Below, one piece after another: positions 35,974-44,126 of a stretch of 64,000 nucleotides of DNA. Positions within the stretch are counted from its first letter, which is position 1. Every line of letters starts with the position of its first letter. The translations under genes and the position numbers were made by a program. The stretch is taken from positions 237,171-301,170 of the forward strand of contig JADIYJ010000007.1 of the NCBI GenBank assembly GCA_016705325.1, read 5' to 3'. The notes under the pieces are model-generated. The model was not told the origin of the DNA, searched no databases, and saw only the letters and a list, made by a program, of their open reading frames with translations. Origin of the DNA: Pseudomonadota bacterium. GTDB taxonomy: Bacteria; Pseudomonadota; Gammaproteobacteria; Steroidobacterales; Steroidobacteraceae.

Positions 35974-36204
35974 ATGAAGACGACACTTGACCTGCCCGAC
36001 GAACTAGTCCGGCGCATCAAGATCGAGGCCGCGCAATCCGATCGCAAGCTGAAGGACCTGGTGGCGCAGTTGCTCGAAGCCGGACTTCGCGCCAGTCGCG
36101 ACGACGGTAGCGCCGCGGCGTTGCCCAAACCGGTGAAGCGCCGGCGAGGTGGGCCGCTGACGGCCGACGCCATCGAGGCTGCGATCGCCGCTGGGCGCCA
36201 ATGA
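35974..36204 (+). CDS. vapB: VapB-type antitoxin
   Basis: 76 residues from ATG 35974: MKTTLDLPDELVRRIKIEAA is a ribbon-helix-helix DNA-binding N-terminus, followed by QSDRKLKDLVAQLLEAGLRA and a basic toxin-binding tail. Its stop overlaps the vapC start by ATGA. Confidence 0.88.
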   Translation: MKTTLDLPDELVRRIKIEAAQSDRKLKDLVAQLLEAGLRASRDDGSAAALPKPVKRRRGGPLTADAIEAAIAAGRQ

Positions 36205-36611
36205 TCGTCGTCGATACCAACGTCATCGCCTATCTGCTGATCGAGGGCGACCGTACCGTCGACGCGCAGGCGCTTCGCCTGGCCGATTCCGACTGGCGCA
36301 GCGAGCCGTTCCTGCTGGTCGAGTTCAGCAACCTGCTCGCGACCCAGGTGAGGGCCAAGGCGCTTTCGGCCGCGCAGGCGAAGTCGTTGCTCGAATCGGC
36401 CGCGCAGCAGGTCGCGGCATGGGTCGAAGTCCCTCATGCAGAAGCGCTGGCCGTGGCCCTTGAACGCCAGGTCTCGGCCTACGACGCGCGGTTCGTCGCT
36501 TGCGCGCGCCGACTCTCGGCGCCGCTGGTGACCGAAGACTCGCGCCTGCGCGCGGCGACGCCGGGATCATCGATGTCGATCGCCGAGGCAGTCTCGCGGG
36601 CGATTGGATAG
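36201..36611 (+). CDS. vapC: VapC-type PIN-domain toxin
   Basis: 136 residues: IVVDTNVIAYLLIEGDRTVD (first Asp), EPFLLVEFSNLLATQVRAKA (Glu), ERQVSAYDARFVACARRLSA (Asp) and LVTEDSRLRAATPG (Asp). These are the four acidic PIN-domain positions that bind metal for RNA cleavage. It is intact and coupled to vapB. Confidence 0.92.
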   Translation: MIVVDTNVIAYLLIEGDRTVDAQALRLADSDWRSEPFLLVEFSNLLATQVRAKALSAAQAKSLLESAAQQVAAWVEVPHAEALAVALERQVSAYDARFVACARRLSAPLVTEDSRLRAATPGSSMSIAEAVSRAIG

Positions 36612-37074
36612 AGGCGGTCATGCCGTCAGACGCGGCGGGGCTGGCTTCAGGATCGTGACGGTAAAAAATTTGCGAAAACGTGAGTTGCGACCCTGGCTTA
36701 AGGCGTTCGTTGGCGGCGCCTTTCTGGCTCTTGGCGGACCGACACGGACGTCCGTCGATTGCCGTTGGCAGCCGTCCTGGGAGTCGATAGATGTCGATAG
36801 GTCTCGAAGGGTCAGCTTTCGCCGAACCGCCCGGAAACCCGCGCCAATGCTGGTGCCTGACAGGTTGACGGTAAAAATCAGCGAAGCAGAGGCGAGCCAC
36901 TTGCAAATCAACAGCTTAGAAGGCTCGTTGATGATCGAGTGGGAGTGAGGGGCTGCCTACAGAGTTTTCCACGGTTCGCAGTCAATCCGTAAGGCTGGAA
37001 ACCAGGGCGAAACTGGCAAAAACTCGATTCCCACCTGCACCTTGCGCCTTTGGTCGCATCGGACTTGCGGCTGA
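36612..37074. other. Inter-module gap with two TGACGGTA boxes
   Basis: No convincing gene; a 114-codon frame at 36604-36948 has no protein-like features except the shared ends. GTGACGGTAAAAAATTTGCG at about 36655 resembles GTGACGGTAAAAAAATTGGC at about 15013 next to the IS4 element. Copy B of the dispersed element follows. Confidence 0.5.
36866..36952 (+). repeat. Dispersed TGACGGTA...GAGTGGGAGTGAGGGG element, copy B
   Basis: TGACGGTA starts at 36866 and GAGTGGGAGTGAGGGG starts at 36937, again 71 nt apart. The frame reads LTVKISEAEA...SLMIEWE-stop. The interior is unrelated to copies A and C. Confidence 0.7.
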
Positions 37075-38310
37075 TTACTTTGACTTCGCCGTTCCCCACA
37101 GCATCGAAATCGGCGCGGCGAACATCCGCTGTCCGAACGGCACCACGGTGTCGTGATCGTATAGTACGAGCCCCATCGCGAAACGTTTGCCACTGGCTTC
37201 CGCGAGCTTGCGCAGACCGGCGAAATCATCGCCTCGGACGGTAGCGGAAGCTTTGACTTCAATACCGACCACTTGACCATCCTGATTCTCGATGACGATG
37301 TCGACCTCGTTGTCATATCGGTCCCGAAAGTGGAAGAAATCGTAGCGCTCAGCGCTCCAGCTTGCGAGCTTCAGGAGCTCGCCGAGAACAAAAGTCTCGA
37401 GCAGCGACCCAAACGCTGTGCGGTCGGATTGCAGTCGAACGGGAGAAAGATTCCGCATGGCAGCCAGTAGTCCGGAATCAAGGAAATGCAGTTTGGGCGT
37501 CTTGACGAGTCGCTTGAGTTCGTTGGTAGACCAGGGCTCAAGCGTTCGGATCAGGAATAGCTTCTCGATAATGTCGGCATATTTCCGCGTCGTCACATGG
37601 TTCATGCCAAGTGGCGCCCCAAGATTGGAGTAGTTCGCTAATTGACCGGAGTGCCGGGCGAGTACGCGCAGCAGCCGTGGCATCAACCTGGCGTGGTCAA
37701 TCTGGGCGATATCGCGCACGTCACGCTCGATGATGGCCTTGATGTAATTGCTGAACCACTTTTGCCGGCGCGGCCACGATGTCCGACCCAGCGCCTCCGG
37801 ATAGCCGCCGCCCAGCACGATCTGAACAAGCTTGGATCCGGTCAATGGTTCGCCAATTGCCGACGTCTTACCTTGGAACGCATGTTCGAGAAGATTGCCA
37901 GGTGCCCGGTGCAGCTCACATTGCGAAAGAGGCAGAAGATCTGCAACCTCCATACGACCGGCCAGCGAATCCGCCACCTGCGGCAACGTCATGAGGTTGG
38001 CCGATCCTGTCAGGAGAAAGCGGCCAGGGCGTTTGTCCGAATCCACGCTACGTTTTATCGCTAGGAGGACCTGAGGAGCGCGCTGGACTTCATCGATGAC
38101 GGCGCGATCGAGCCCGTTGATGAAACCTACGGGATCTGTGCGCGCGGTGTCGAGTGTGGTTTCATCGTCGAGCGTCAGGAAGGGCATTTTGCCTGCGGCT
38201 ATCTTCTCAGCGAGCGTAGTTTTTCCGGATTGCCGGGGGCCGGAGAGGAACACTACGCGAGTGTCCGACAAAGACTCTTTGAGCCGGTGTTCGATAAATC
38301 GCGGGTACAC
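37075..38310 (-). CDS. AAA ATPase with DUF4143 domain
   Basis: A 411-residue intact protein. Walker A is VVFLSGPRQSGKTTLAEKIA, Walker B is RAVIDEVQRAPQVLLAIKRS, then RFLLTGSANLMTLPQVADSL. The DUF4143 region (HFLDSGLLAAMRNLSP) is followed by a nuclease-like ENQDGQVVGIEVKASATVRG (ExK). This AAA_14/DUF4143 family is widespread in accessory DNA; its role is unknown. Here it is a stand-alone gene on the strand opposite its TA neighbours, between copies B and C of the dispersed element. Confidence 0.88.
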   Translation of the reverse strand: MYPRFIEHRLKESLSDTRVVFLSGPRQSGKTTLAEKIAAGKMPFLTLDDETTLDTARTDPVGFINGLDRAVIDEVQRAPQVLLAIKRSVDSDKRPGRFLLTGSANLMTLPQVADSLAGRMEVADLLPLSQCELHRAPGNLLEHAFQGKTSAIGEPLTGSKLVQIVLGGGYPEALGRTSWPRRQKWFSNYIKAIIERDVRDIAQIDHARLMPRLLRVLARHSGQLANYSNLGAPLGMNHVTTRKYADIIEKLFLIRTLEPWSTNELKRLVKTPKLHFLDSGLLAAMRNLSPVRLQSDRTAFGSLLETFVLGELLKLASWSAERYDFFHFRDRYDNEVDIVIENQDGQVVGIEVKASATVRGDDFAGLRKLAEASGKRFAMGLVLYDHDTVVPFGQRMFAAPISMLWGTAKSK

Positions 38311-38836
38311 GGCATCTCCCCAGGCGCGGCAAAATGGCTGCGGCTAATTGTAAGAGAGGAGACGGCTACTTGAAAGCGTGCTGGTGGCCATTTGAAAAAT
38401 ATGGTCATACGTGCCGATGGGCAAAAACCTGTTCAGTAAAATCCTGGTCTTCGTTCGCCGCAGAGCCATTGACCGGATCGGGTCTGTCGCCACCTATCGC
38501 CAACTATCGACCCCAAGCGAAATGTTGTGACGTTTGTTCAAGCTGACGGTAAATTTGGTGCGTCCCGCCAGGAAAGCGCGTGCTTTCAGATACTTACAGG
38601 TGCCGGCGACGATCGAGTGGGAGTAGGGGTCTTTCGAGGACTGTCGGGAAGCCGGTGTCCCAGCCCCGGCAGCGGAATGCCGCGACTCTTGCGGATCCCG
38701 GCTAAGCCCACGTCCGACAGGCCGTAGCGGGGTGCTACGACCGTCACCGCGTCGGGCCAGACCTCTTCGTACGGCGCCTCCCGGTTGACGGGGGTGCCTC
38801 GGCGTCGCCGGTAAGCCTATCCACGCGCTCGTCGAG
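38311..38836. other. Inter-module gap containing dispersed element copy C
   Basis: No gene is recognisable apart from copy C. The last ~50 bp are open in the AbiEi frame (from 38789, GRGCLGVAGKPIHALVE) but lack a strong start. Confidence 0.4.
38544..38629 (+). repeat. Dispersed TGACGGTA...GAGTGGGAGT element, copy C
   Basis: TGACGGTA starts at 38544 and GAGTGGGAGTAGGGG starts at 38615, 71 nt apart. The frame reads LTVNLVRPAR...VPATIEWE-stop. Confidence 0.7.
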
Positions 38837-39751
38837 TTGAGGAAGGCCGTCTATCCGCGCGACGTCCGTCAGCTCGTCTGGCGGATCAGGGATCTTGCCC
38901 GCCAACAACTCGCCGGCGAGAGCGGCGGCGAGCCGCTGGCGGTCCTGGTCGCCGAGTCCATCTCGCCGGGGGCTAAGGAGCTGCTTCGAGCGGAGCGGGT
39001 CGGGTACTACGACAGCGGGGGCAGCCTCTACCTGCCGGCCCGGGGAGCCTATCTCTACGTCGATCGGCCGCCGCCCAAATCGTTGTCCCGCTCCATGCGC
39101 TCGCTGTTCACGGGACGGCGCGCGCAGGTCCTGCACGGCCTATTAGTTCGCCACCAGGACTGGTTCGGCGTGAAGGACCTCGCCGAGCAGACGCTGGTCT
39201 CGCCCGCGACGGCGTCCCAGGTGCTCACCGAGATGGCGCGCTTCGATTGGCTGGAGTCGCGCGGGCAGGGGCCCAGCAAGCAGAGGCACCTTCGGGAGCC
39301 CGCGGCGCTGCTCGATGCGTGGGCGAAGCAGCTGGGCTCGATCCGGGCCCCGGCGCTGCGACGGCACTTCGTCCCCGCGATGAAGCTCGACGGCCTGATG
39401 GAGCGCGTAGGCCAGGTTTGCGAGGCGCATGGCGTCGACTACGCCGTCAGTTTCGAGGCCGCCGTGCAGCGCTACGCACCGTTCCTGTCGGCGGTTTCGC
39501 AGGTTCGATGCCGACTGCTGGCGGGGTCGGGGGGCGATGCCGCGATCGCGGACCTGGGCGCACGCGTCGTCAGTGAGGGCGCGAATCTTGCCGTCATCGA
39601 AGCGAAGTCGGCCGGGGACCTGCTTTTTCGCGAGCGGGTCGGCGGAGTCTGGCTGGCCAGTCCGATCTAGGTCTACCTCGACCTCCTACGCGGCGAGGGC
39701 CGAGCCAAGGAGATGGCCGAACACCTGCGCCGAGAAAGGATCGGCTTCTGA
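38837..39751 (+). pseudogene. AbiEi-family antitoxin with internal amber codon
   Basis: The TTG-started frame reads LRKAVYPRDVRQLVWRIRDL and a winged-helix region (QDWFGVKDLAEQTLVSPATA, SQVLTEMARFDWLESRGQGP), as in type IV AbiEi antitoxin/repressors. At 39668-39670 a TAG interrupts GVWLASPI. The same frame then continues protein-like (VYLDLLRGEGRAKEMAEHLR, RERIGF) to a TGA at 39749-39751 that overlaps the ATG of the nucleotidyltransferase gene. A single change from CAG (Gln) would explain the TAG. The truncated product loses 27 residues and may retain partial function. Confidence 0.75.
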
Positions 39752-40677
39752 TGGCCAAGCCCGCAACCTTCGACGGTTACAGCGACCAGTACACGCTCGA
39801 CTGCGAGCGGGTGCTGGTGACGCTGCTGCGGGGGCTGGGACCGTGGAAGGACTCGGTCTATCTGGTCGGCGGCCTGACGCCGCGGTATCTCGTACCTGCG
39901 CGCCCGCCGGTCGTGCCTGCGCACGCCGGCACATTGGACGTCGACATCGTCATCGATCTGCAGCTGCTGGCCGACACCGAGGCGTACCACACGCTCGAGG
40001 ATAACCTCAAGCGCATGGGCTTCGAGAGGGCCGAGAACGAGCAGGGCGTGAAGCTCTCGTGGCGCTGGCAGACCCGCACCGAGCATGGCGCGCTGATGGT
40101 GCTGGAACTCCTCGCCGACGCGCCGCAGATCGCCGGAGGGCGGGTGCAACCGCTGCCGACGGAAGGCACGATCTCGGCGCTCAACATCCCGCACTCGTCG
40201 ATCGTGTTCGGCTTGTACCAGATCGCCGAGATCCGCGCCGAGCTGCTCGGCGAAAACGGGATGGCGACCGAGCGCGTCAAGCACGCCGACATCGTCAGCT
40301 TCACCTGCCTGAAGGCATTCGCGTTCGATCAGCGCTTCGAACGCAAGGACGCCCACGACCTGGTCTACTGCATCGAGCATGCGCCGGAGGGGCTGGACGC
40401 CGCCGTGGCGGCCTTCGGCCGAGCGCTCGCGGGCAAGCACGCGGCCGTGGTCCGAGAGGCGCTGGACGTTCTGCGCCGACGCTTCGCCGATGACGAAGCG
40501 ACCGAGGGCTATCGCAAGGACGGGCCGGTCGCTGTGGCCAAGTTCGAGCTGGGGGAGGGTGATGAGGCGGAGCAGCCGTTCGCTGCTCGACGTCACGCCA
40601 GCTCGATCAGCCTTCAAGCTGCCAGGCGTTTGACCCTCGGGCGTCCGTGCTGCCGCACCTGCCATAGATCGTACTGA
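39751..40677 (+). CDS. AbiEii-like nucleotidyltransferase with exchanged C-terminus
   Basis: 308 codons. The nucleotidyltransferase fold is visible as VYLVGGLTPRYLVPARPPVV then TLDVDIVIDLQLL (GG...DxD metal site), followed by a helical region to GEGDEAEQ. It is overlapped by the AbiEi frame (TGATG), the normal type IV toxin-antitoxin order. From codon ~276 (nucleotide 40576) the sequence switches to an unrelated tail that overlaps a reverse-strand higA gene. The family's own tail (REARVLRQRQ...LLAGIG) is seen at 140-199. A DNA junction therefore replaced the end of the gene; catalytic residues remain. Confidence 0.75.
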   Translation: MAKPATFDGYSDQYTLDCERVLVTLLRGLGPWKDSVYLVGGLTPRYLVPARPPVVPAHAGTLDVDIVIDLQLLADTEAYHTLEDNLKRMGFERAENEQGVKLSWRWQTRTEHGALMVLELLADAPQIAGGRVQPLPTEGTISALNIPHSSIVFGLYQIAEIRAELLGENGMATERVKHADIVSFTCLKAFAFDQRFERKDAHDLVYCIEHAPEGLDAAVAAFGRALAGKHAAVVREALDVLRRRFADDEATEGYRKDGPVAVAKFELGEGDEAEQPFAARRHASSISLQAARRLTLGRPCCRTCHRSY

Positions 40678-40892
40678 GCCTGAAGGTTGATCCAGATGTC
40701 CGGCTCGGTGCCGAAGACACCTGCCAGACGCGCCGCCATGTCCGGCGACACGGGCACCCGACCGTTCACGATTGCAGATACGTGCTTGCGGCTCACGCCA
40801 AGGGCATCGGCCGTCTGCGTGAACGTCACGCGGTGGTTTTCATCCACCCAAACGGAATACCGGCGCCGTTCAACGGCACCGAACGTCCTCAA
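40614..40892 (-). CDS. Orphan HigA-type antitoxin
   Basis: 92 codons. The helix-turn-helix VTFTQTADALGVSRKHVSAI and NGRVPVSPDMAARLAGVFGT then EPDIWINLQAQYDLWQVRQH are typical HigA. The first ~20 residues are atypical, and no higB precedes it (the upstream 40893-41050 has none), so it is probably a 5'-altered orphan. It overlaps the foreign end of the AbiEii-like gene tail to tail. Confidence 0.75.
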   Translation of the reverse strand: MRTFGAVERRRYSVWVDENHRVTFTQTADALGVSRKHVSAIVNGRVPVSPDMAARLAGVFGTEPDIWINLQAQYDLWQVRQHGRPRVKRLAA

Positions 40893-41341
40893 GCAGATAT
40901 TTTTGACAGCGGATCTGACGGTAGATCTGGAAGCGCAGCGGCAAATGCATATGCGTGTTCAATGGCTTGCATGCGTCGGAGACGATCGAGGCCGAGTTCT
41001 GAGTGACGCCAGGTTCCGTCAAGTCGTCGTGCGCAAGCGCTGTCAGGTAATGCGCCTTCCGGGTCTATCGGGACCTTACGCGATCAAGCGGCCAGATTCG
41101 ACGGTCATCCTGACGGTATAATCTCTGCCCGCAGCATCGGGTGCTTGTGTGGCCGTTCATCCAGGCGACGAGGTCCATGCGACGGCTGCGACACGCGCCT
41201 GGGCGAGGGCTGTGTACGGAAATTCGCGGTATAGGTCGGGGCGCTACGCTACCTAGACAAAATACCGCGACCGGTTTGAGATCGTTGCCATCATCGTGAC
41301 TCCGAGGTTCCGGAGTCACGTGTAACGATGGGTATTATCCC
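40893..41341. other. Gap with two paired TGAC/TGACGGT repeats and a hairpin
   Basis: Two direct-repeat pairs occur with a 12-bp period: TGACAGCGGATCTGACGGTA at 40904 and CGACGGTCATCCTGACGGTA (running into TATAAT) at 41099. The second shares GACGGTATAATCTCTGC-type sequence with copy A. A 9-bp-stem hairpin GTGACTCCG-aggttc-CGGAGTCAC lies at 41296-41319. No gene is supported here. Confidence 0.5.
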
Positions 41342-41420
41342 TCGCTAAGTGCTTGATCTCATTTTGGATAAGTGGTCGGGATGAAAGGATTTGAACCTTC
41401 GACTCCTACGTCCCGAACGT
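41342..41420. repeat. Attachment-site repeat: 3' half of tRNA-Pro (left copy)
   Basis: 79 bp matching 47294-47372 with a single mismatch (T for G at 41399). It contains the tRNA-Pro sequence from the anticodon stem to the CCA plus 31 bp beyond the 3' end, then diverges at GATCAGGCCC. It lacks the 5' half, so it is not a tRNA gene. This is a typical att duplication from integration into a tRNA. Confidence 0.88.
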
Positions 41421-41559
41421 GATCAGGCCCACCGTCCACGTGGCTAGGTTTTCAACACAATCAATAGCTTAGCACGCGGTTGCGCCCAGCTGGATGAATG
41501 AAGACACCCTTGCGCCGGGAGTGATTTGGCGCAGATTTGGAGCAGGTCGGCGCTCACTG

Positions 41560-42804
41560 CTATGCGCCAGCCCCGCTGGCGATGGGAAGCTTCGCTAGAT
41601 GGTGTTCGATGGTCTCGGCGACCTTCGACGATAGTGGCAGGTGCGCCTTCTGTTCCGCCCAGTTCTGGTGAAACAGTTCAATGGTCTCGCGCGCGGTATC
41701 AAGAACTAGGCGTTCTGGAAGGCGCGCGCGCGCAGCCAGGTGCGAAAGCTCGTCCTCGGAGAATTCCGAAAAGCGCTTCGTGCGGCTGAACTTGAGGGCG
41801 GCGTTCTCGTCCGGAATATACGGGATCGTTGAAACGAAATCGTACGCTGGTGCGAGGGATGCGCGCCGCCGGTCGTGATAAATGACCGACCAGTTCTTCA
41901 GGTGCATGTCCGCGTTACCAATCAGAGTGTTGAAGGTCAGCCGACGAATGAACTCAGCGATGTCCTTGGTATCACCTTCTGCGGCGATGACCTTGCCGAT
42001 GTTCATATAGCTCGCTTGACCGTACTTGTCCGCCGGGTAGACGCCGAAGACTTGGGCGAAGTCCTCAATGTGGACCGCGCCGTTGTTGGGGAGGCGATCG
42101 AACCGCTCAACCGCCAGGGCCGGGCCTTTGGTGGTAAGCATTTCAGTTGGCAGGTTGGCGATCGATTCGACAGGGACGAGTTCGATTGCTGGCACGTCCA
42201 TGCCGATCATTCGCGCGAGCGTCATCATCGAATATTCGTTCTCTGGAACATGATCAAAGTGCTGGGATTGCAGCTTCACGATCCAGGATCCGCCAACGCC
42301 CCGTGCTGGGATGGTGAGCCCGCCTCTTGCTTCCTGTATTGCTGAGAACTTGAGCTGCACGCCGGCCAGAGAGAATCTCAGGGCCTGTGATCCAGACGAC
42401 GTTCGATCGGATTCGTTGTCGATGCTGTCGTCAGGTAGATCGGCTGTTCCGCCTGCCCCATCTGCTTGTCGGATGCTTATCGCGCCTGGCAGGTCCGCCC
42501 CAAGGGCCTGCAGGAGGAAGAACTCACGCTCTGGATTGACTCCAGCCCTCTCTGCCAGATAGGTCCGCATGTGACCTTCGGGGAGTAGGTTCGAGAAGTA
42601 CGGCATCAGCCGCTTTTGGTAGGGCCTGAATTCGGTTATCAGTTCGCCGAGCGCAGTCTTAAAGCTCAATCCAAGGGTGGGCCGATTCTCGTCAGCGATG
42701 TAATCCTCGGAAAACGCAAATATTGTGCGGTCGCCGGCAACGCGGGTCAGCGTACCGATCTGTGCTCCGTACAGCAGTACCTCTAGTACTACGACGTCAC
42801 TCAT
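41560..42804 (-). CDS. hipA: HipA-family kinase toxin
   Basis: A 414-residue intact HipA-like Ser/Thr kinase. N-subdomain 1 is present (EVLLYGAQIGTLTRVAGDRT, FSNLLPEGHMRTYLAERAGV), then SLAGVQLKFSAIQEA (ATP loop), VPENEYSMMTLARMIGMDVP, catalytic LIGNADMHLKNWSVIYHD and metal-binding LAPAYDFVSTIPYI. HipA kinases phosphorylate aminoacyl-tRNA synthetases and slow growth. Its start overlaps the hipB-like gene by 8 bp. Confidence 0.92.
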   Translation of the reverse strand: MSDVVVLEVLLYGAQIGTLTRVAGDRTIFAFSEDYIADENRPTLGLSFKTALGELITEFRPYQKRLMPYFSNLLPEGHMRTYLAERAGVNPEREFFLLQALGADLPGAISIRQADGAGGTADLPDDSIDNESDRTSSGSQALRFSLAGVQLKFSAIQEARGGLTIPARGVGGSWIVKLQSQHFDHVPENEYSMMTLARMIGMDVPAIELVPVESIANLPTEMLTTKGPALAVERFDRLPNNGAVHIEDFAQVFGVYPADKYGQASYMNIGKVIAAEGDTKDIAEFIRRLTFNTLIGNADMHLKNWSVIYHDRRRASLAPAYDFVSTIPYIPDENAALKFSRTKRFSEFSEDELSHLAARARLPERLVLDTARETIELFHQNWAEQKAHLPLSSKVAETIEHHLAKLPIASGAGA

Positions 42805-43387
42805 TGTCGTTCTCGTCGAGCGCGTAGGCAGGCCGCGGTGGTTCGATCTTTGGAATGGCGTGGACGATGCGATTGCGCATTTCCTGAAGGTTCGTCAAGG
42901 CTTTCCGGATCGCGTCCAGGTCAGGCGTCTTCACGTCGAGGGATCGGATTGCGGCAGTTGCCTTGCGTAATGCCTCCATGTCGCGTGGGGGCAGCCTGAG
43001 GTGCTGTAGATCACGAACCTGACGCTGCAACTGAGCAAGCTCTTTTAGGGTCGGGTTCGCGTGACTCACGTGGCTCAGGTTGGCTTGAATCTGCTTAAGC
43101 TGCCTGTCGCCAGGGAAGCTACCGGCAGGGAACTGCCAGCTCTGTGAGGGGCGGGCGATCGATTGAACGGCTGGCATCGCCTTGCGAGGTACCAGAGCAA
43201 GTTCCAGGTCAAGGGCGCGCGCGATATCGACCAGGCTGGAAAGTCGCAGGTCCACCCGTCCGCTTTCAATCTTGGAGATGTAGCTTTGGGGCACACCTGC
43301 AATTTGTGCCAACGCGCGCTGCGACAAGCCCTTTGATGTGCGGGCCGCCTTCAGACTCGCGGCTACATGTTCCGTTGCGTACGTCAT
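42797..43387 (-). CDS. hipB: HipB-like helix-turn-helix antitoxin with C-terminal extension
   Basis: A 196-residue protein. The N-terminal XRE helix-turn-helix (AASLKAARTSKGLSQRALAQ, IAGVPQSYISKIESGRVDLR) is as in HipB. A ~120-residue helical extension (LKELAQLQRQVRDLQHLRLP and following) is absent from E. coli HipB (88 residues). It is expected to repress the operon and neutralise HipA. The extension could be an extra dimerisation or toxin-binding arm. Confidence 0.88.
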   Translation of the reverse strand: MTYATEHVAASLKAARTSKGLSQRALAQIAGVPQSYISKIESGRVDLRLSSLVDIARALDLELALVPRKAMPAVQSIARPSQSWQFPAGSFPGDRQLKQIQANLSHVSHANPTLKELAQLQRQVRDLQHLRLPPRDMEALRKATAAIRSLDVKTPDLDAIRKALTNLQEMRNRIVHAIPKIEPPRPAYALDENDNE

Positions 43388-43392
43388 ATTTA

Positions 43393-43410
43393 GATTCTTT
43401 AAAAGGAATC
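43393..43410. promoter_or_regulatory. Candidate HipB operator
   Basis: GATTC-N8-GAATC lies directly upstream of hipB. The 5-bp arm / 8-bp spacer geometry is that of the E. coli HipB operator (TATCC-N8-GGATA). Related AAAAGGNATC half-sites recur at 432-441 and 505-514 of the same AT-rich stretch (43432, 43505). Confidence 0.5.
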
Positions 43411-43618
43411 GCCTATCTAATAATATGCTTTAAAAGGTATCATTTTTTTGGGTTAGCATCAAGAGTGATCTATTATTAGATATTTCTACTGCAAAATATG
43501 TACTAAAAGGCATCTATTTTAGGCCGAGCTGGGTGTGAGCCTCGGGCTGCGTCCCATCTGGTCGCCAAACCGCTGGTCGCTATACGAAGTGGCCACCTTC
43601 GGCCTAAAGGACAAAAAC

Positions 43619-43916
43619 ATGAACGAAGCGAAGCGAGTTGCGCACCCAGCGGCCCTCATCCTGATTTCGACCTGCGGCGAGCCCGTCATGCTCGTGCCCG
43701 CACCGTCGGTGCAAGAGGCACTGCAACGGGCGAAAGAGCTGCTCCGCGCCTCCCCTTGGCGACAAAGGGGCGGTCGCAGAGCATGGATGTCAGGTGACGT
43801 TGTTTGCGCCGGCGATCGAGGCTGGCGGCGAGATCCTTGGCTATCAGCCGATTCAAGTCGCGGACAGCGGTACTGCAAACATGAGGAGCCGAATCCATCG
43901 GACGGCGAACTGACCA
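43619..43916 (+). pseudogene. Small unidentified gene, probably frameshifted
   Basis: ATG 43619 opens MNEAKRVAHPAALILISTCG and APSVQEALQRAKELLRASP. Near 43755 the plausible protein moves to the +1 frame (LGDKGAVAEHGCQVTLFAPA, IEAGGEILGYQPIQVADSGT) and stops at 43916, just before a strong terminator. Function unknown. Confidence 0.45.
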
Positions 43917-43921
43917 TTCTT

Positions 43922-43950
43922 GAACCCCGCAGTTGCGGGGTTCTTTTTTT
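43922..43950 (+). terminator. Rho-independent terminator
   Basis: GAACCCCGCA-gt-TGCGGGGTTC is followed by TTTTTTT. It ends the plus-strand unit that begins near 43619. Confidence 0.88.
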
Positions 43951-44126
43951 CGATGCCATGAGACGGGGTACCAGCGCCCTCCTGTGACTCGGCTTCAGGT
44001 CGGGATTTCGCCGTGACTAATCGAGAAAGCTCCTCCCTGCGTCTGCGGATTCAGTGACTCGTACTGGTGCGAACACGGCCATGATCATCATCATGCTCAC
44101 TGCAGTGGACACCCGCATGTCCATGC

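Noticed and set aside
41342..41420. Second tRNA-Pro gene
   Set aside because: Only the 3' half is present; there is no acceptor 5' strand or D-arm, so it is an att duplication.
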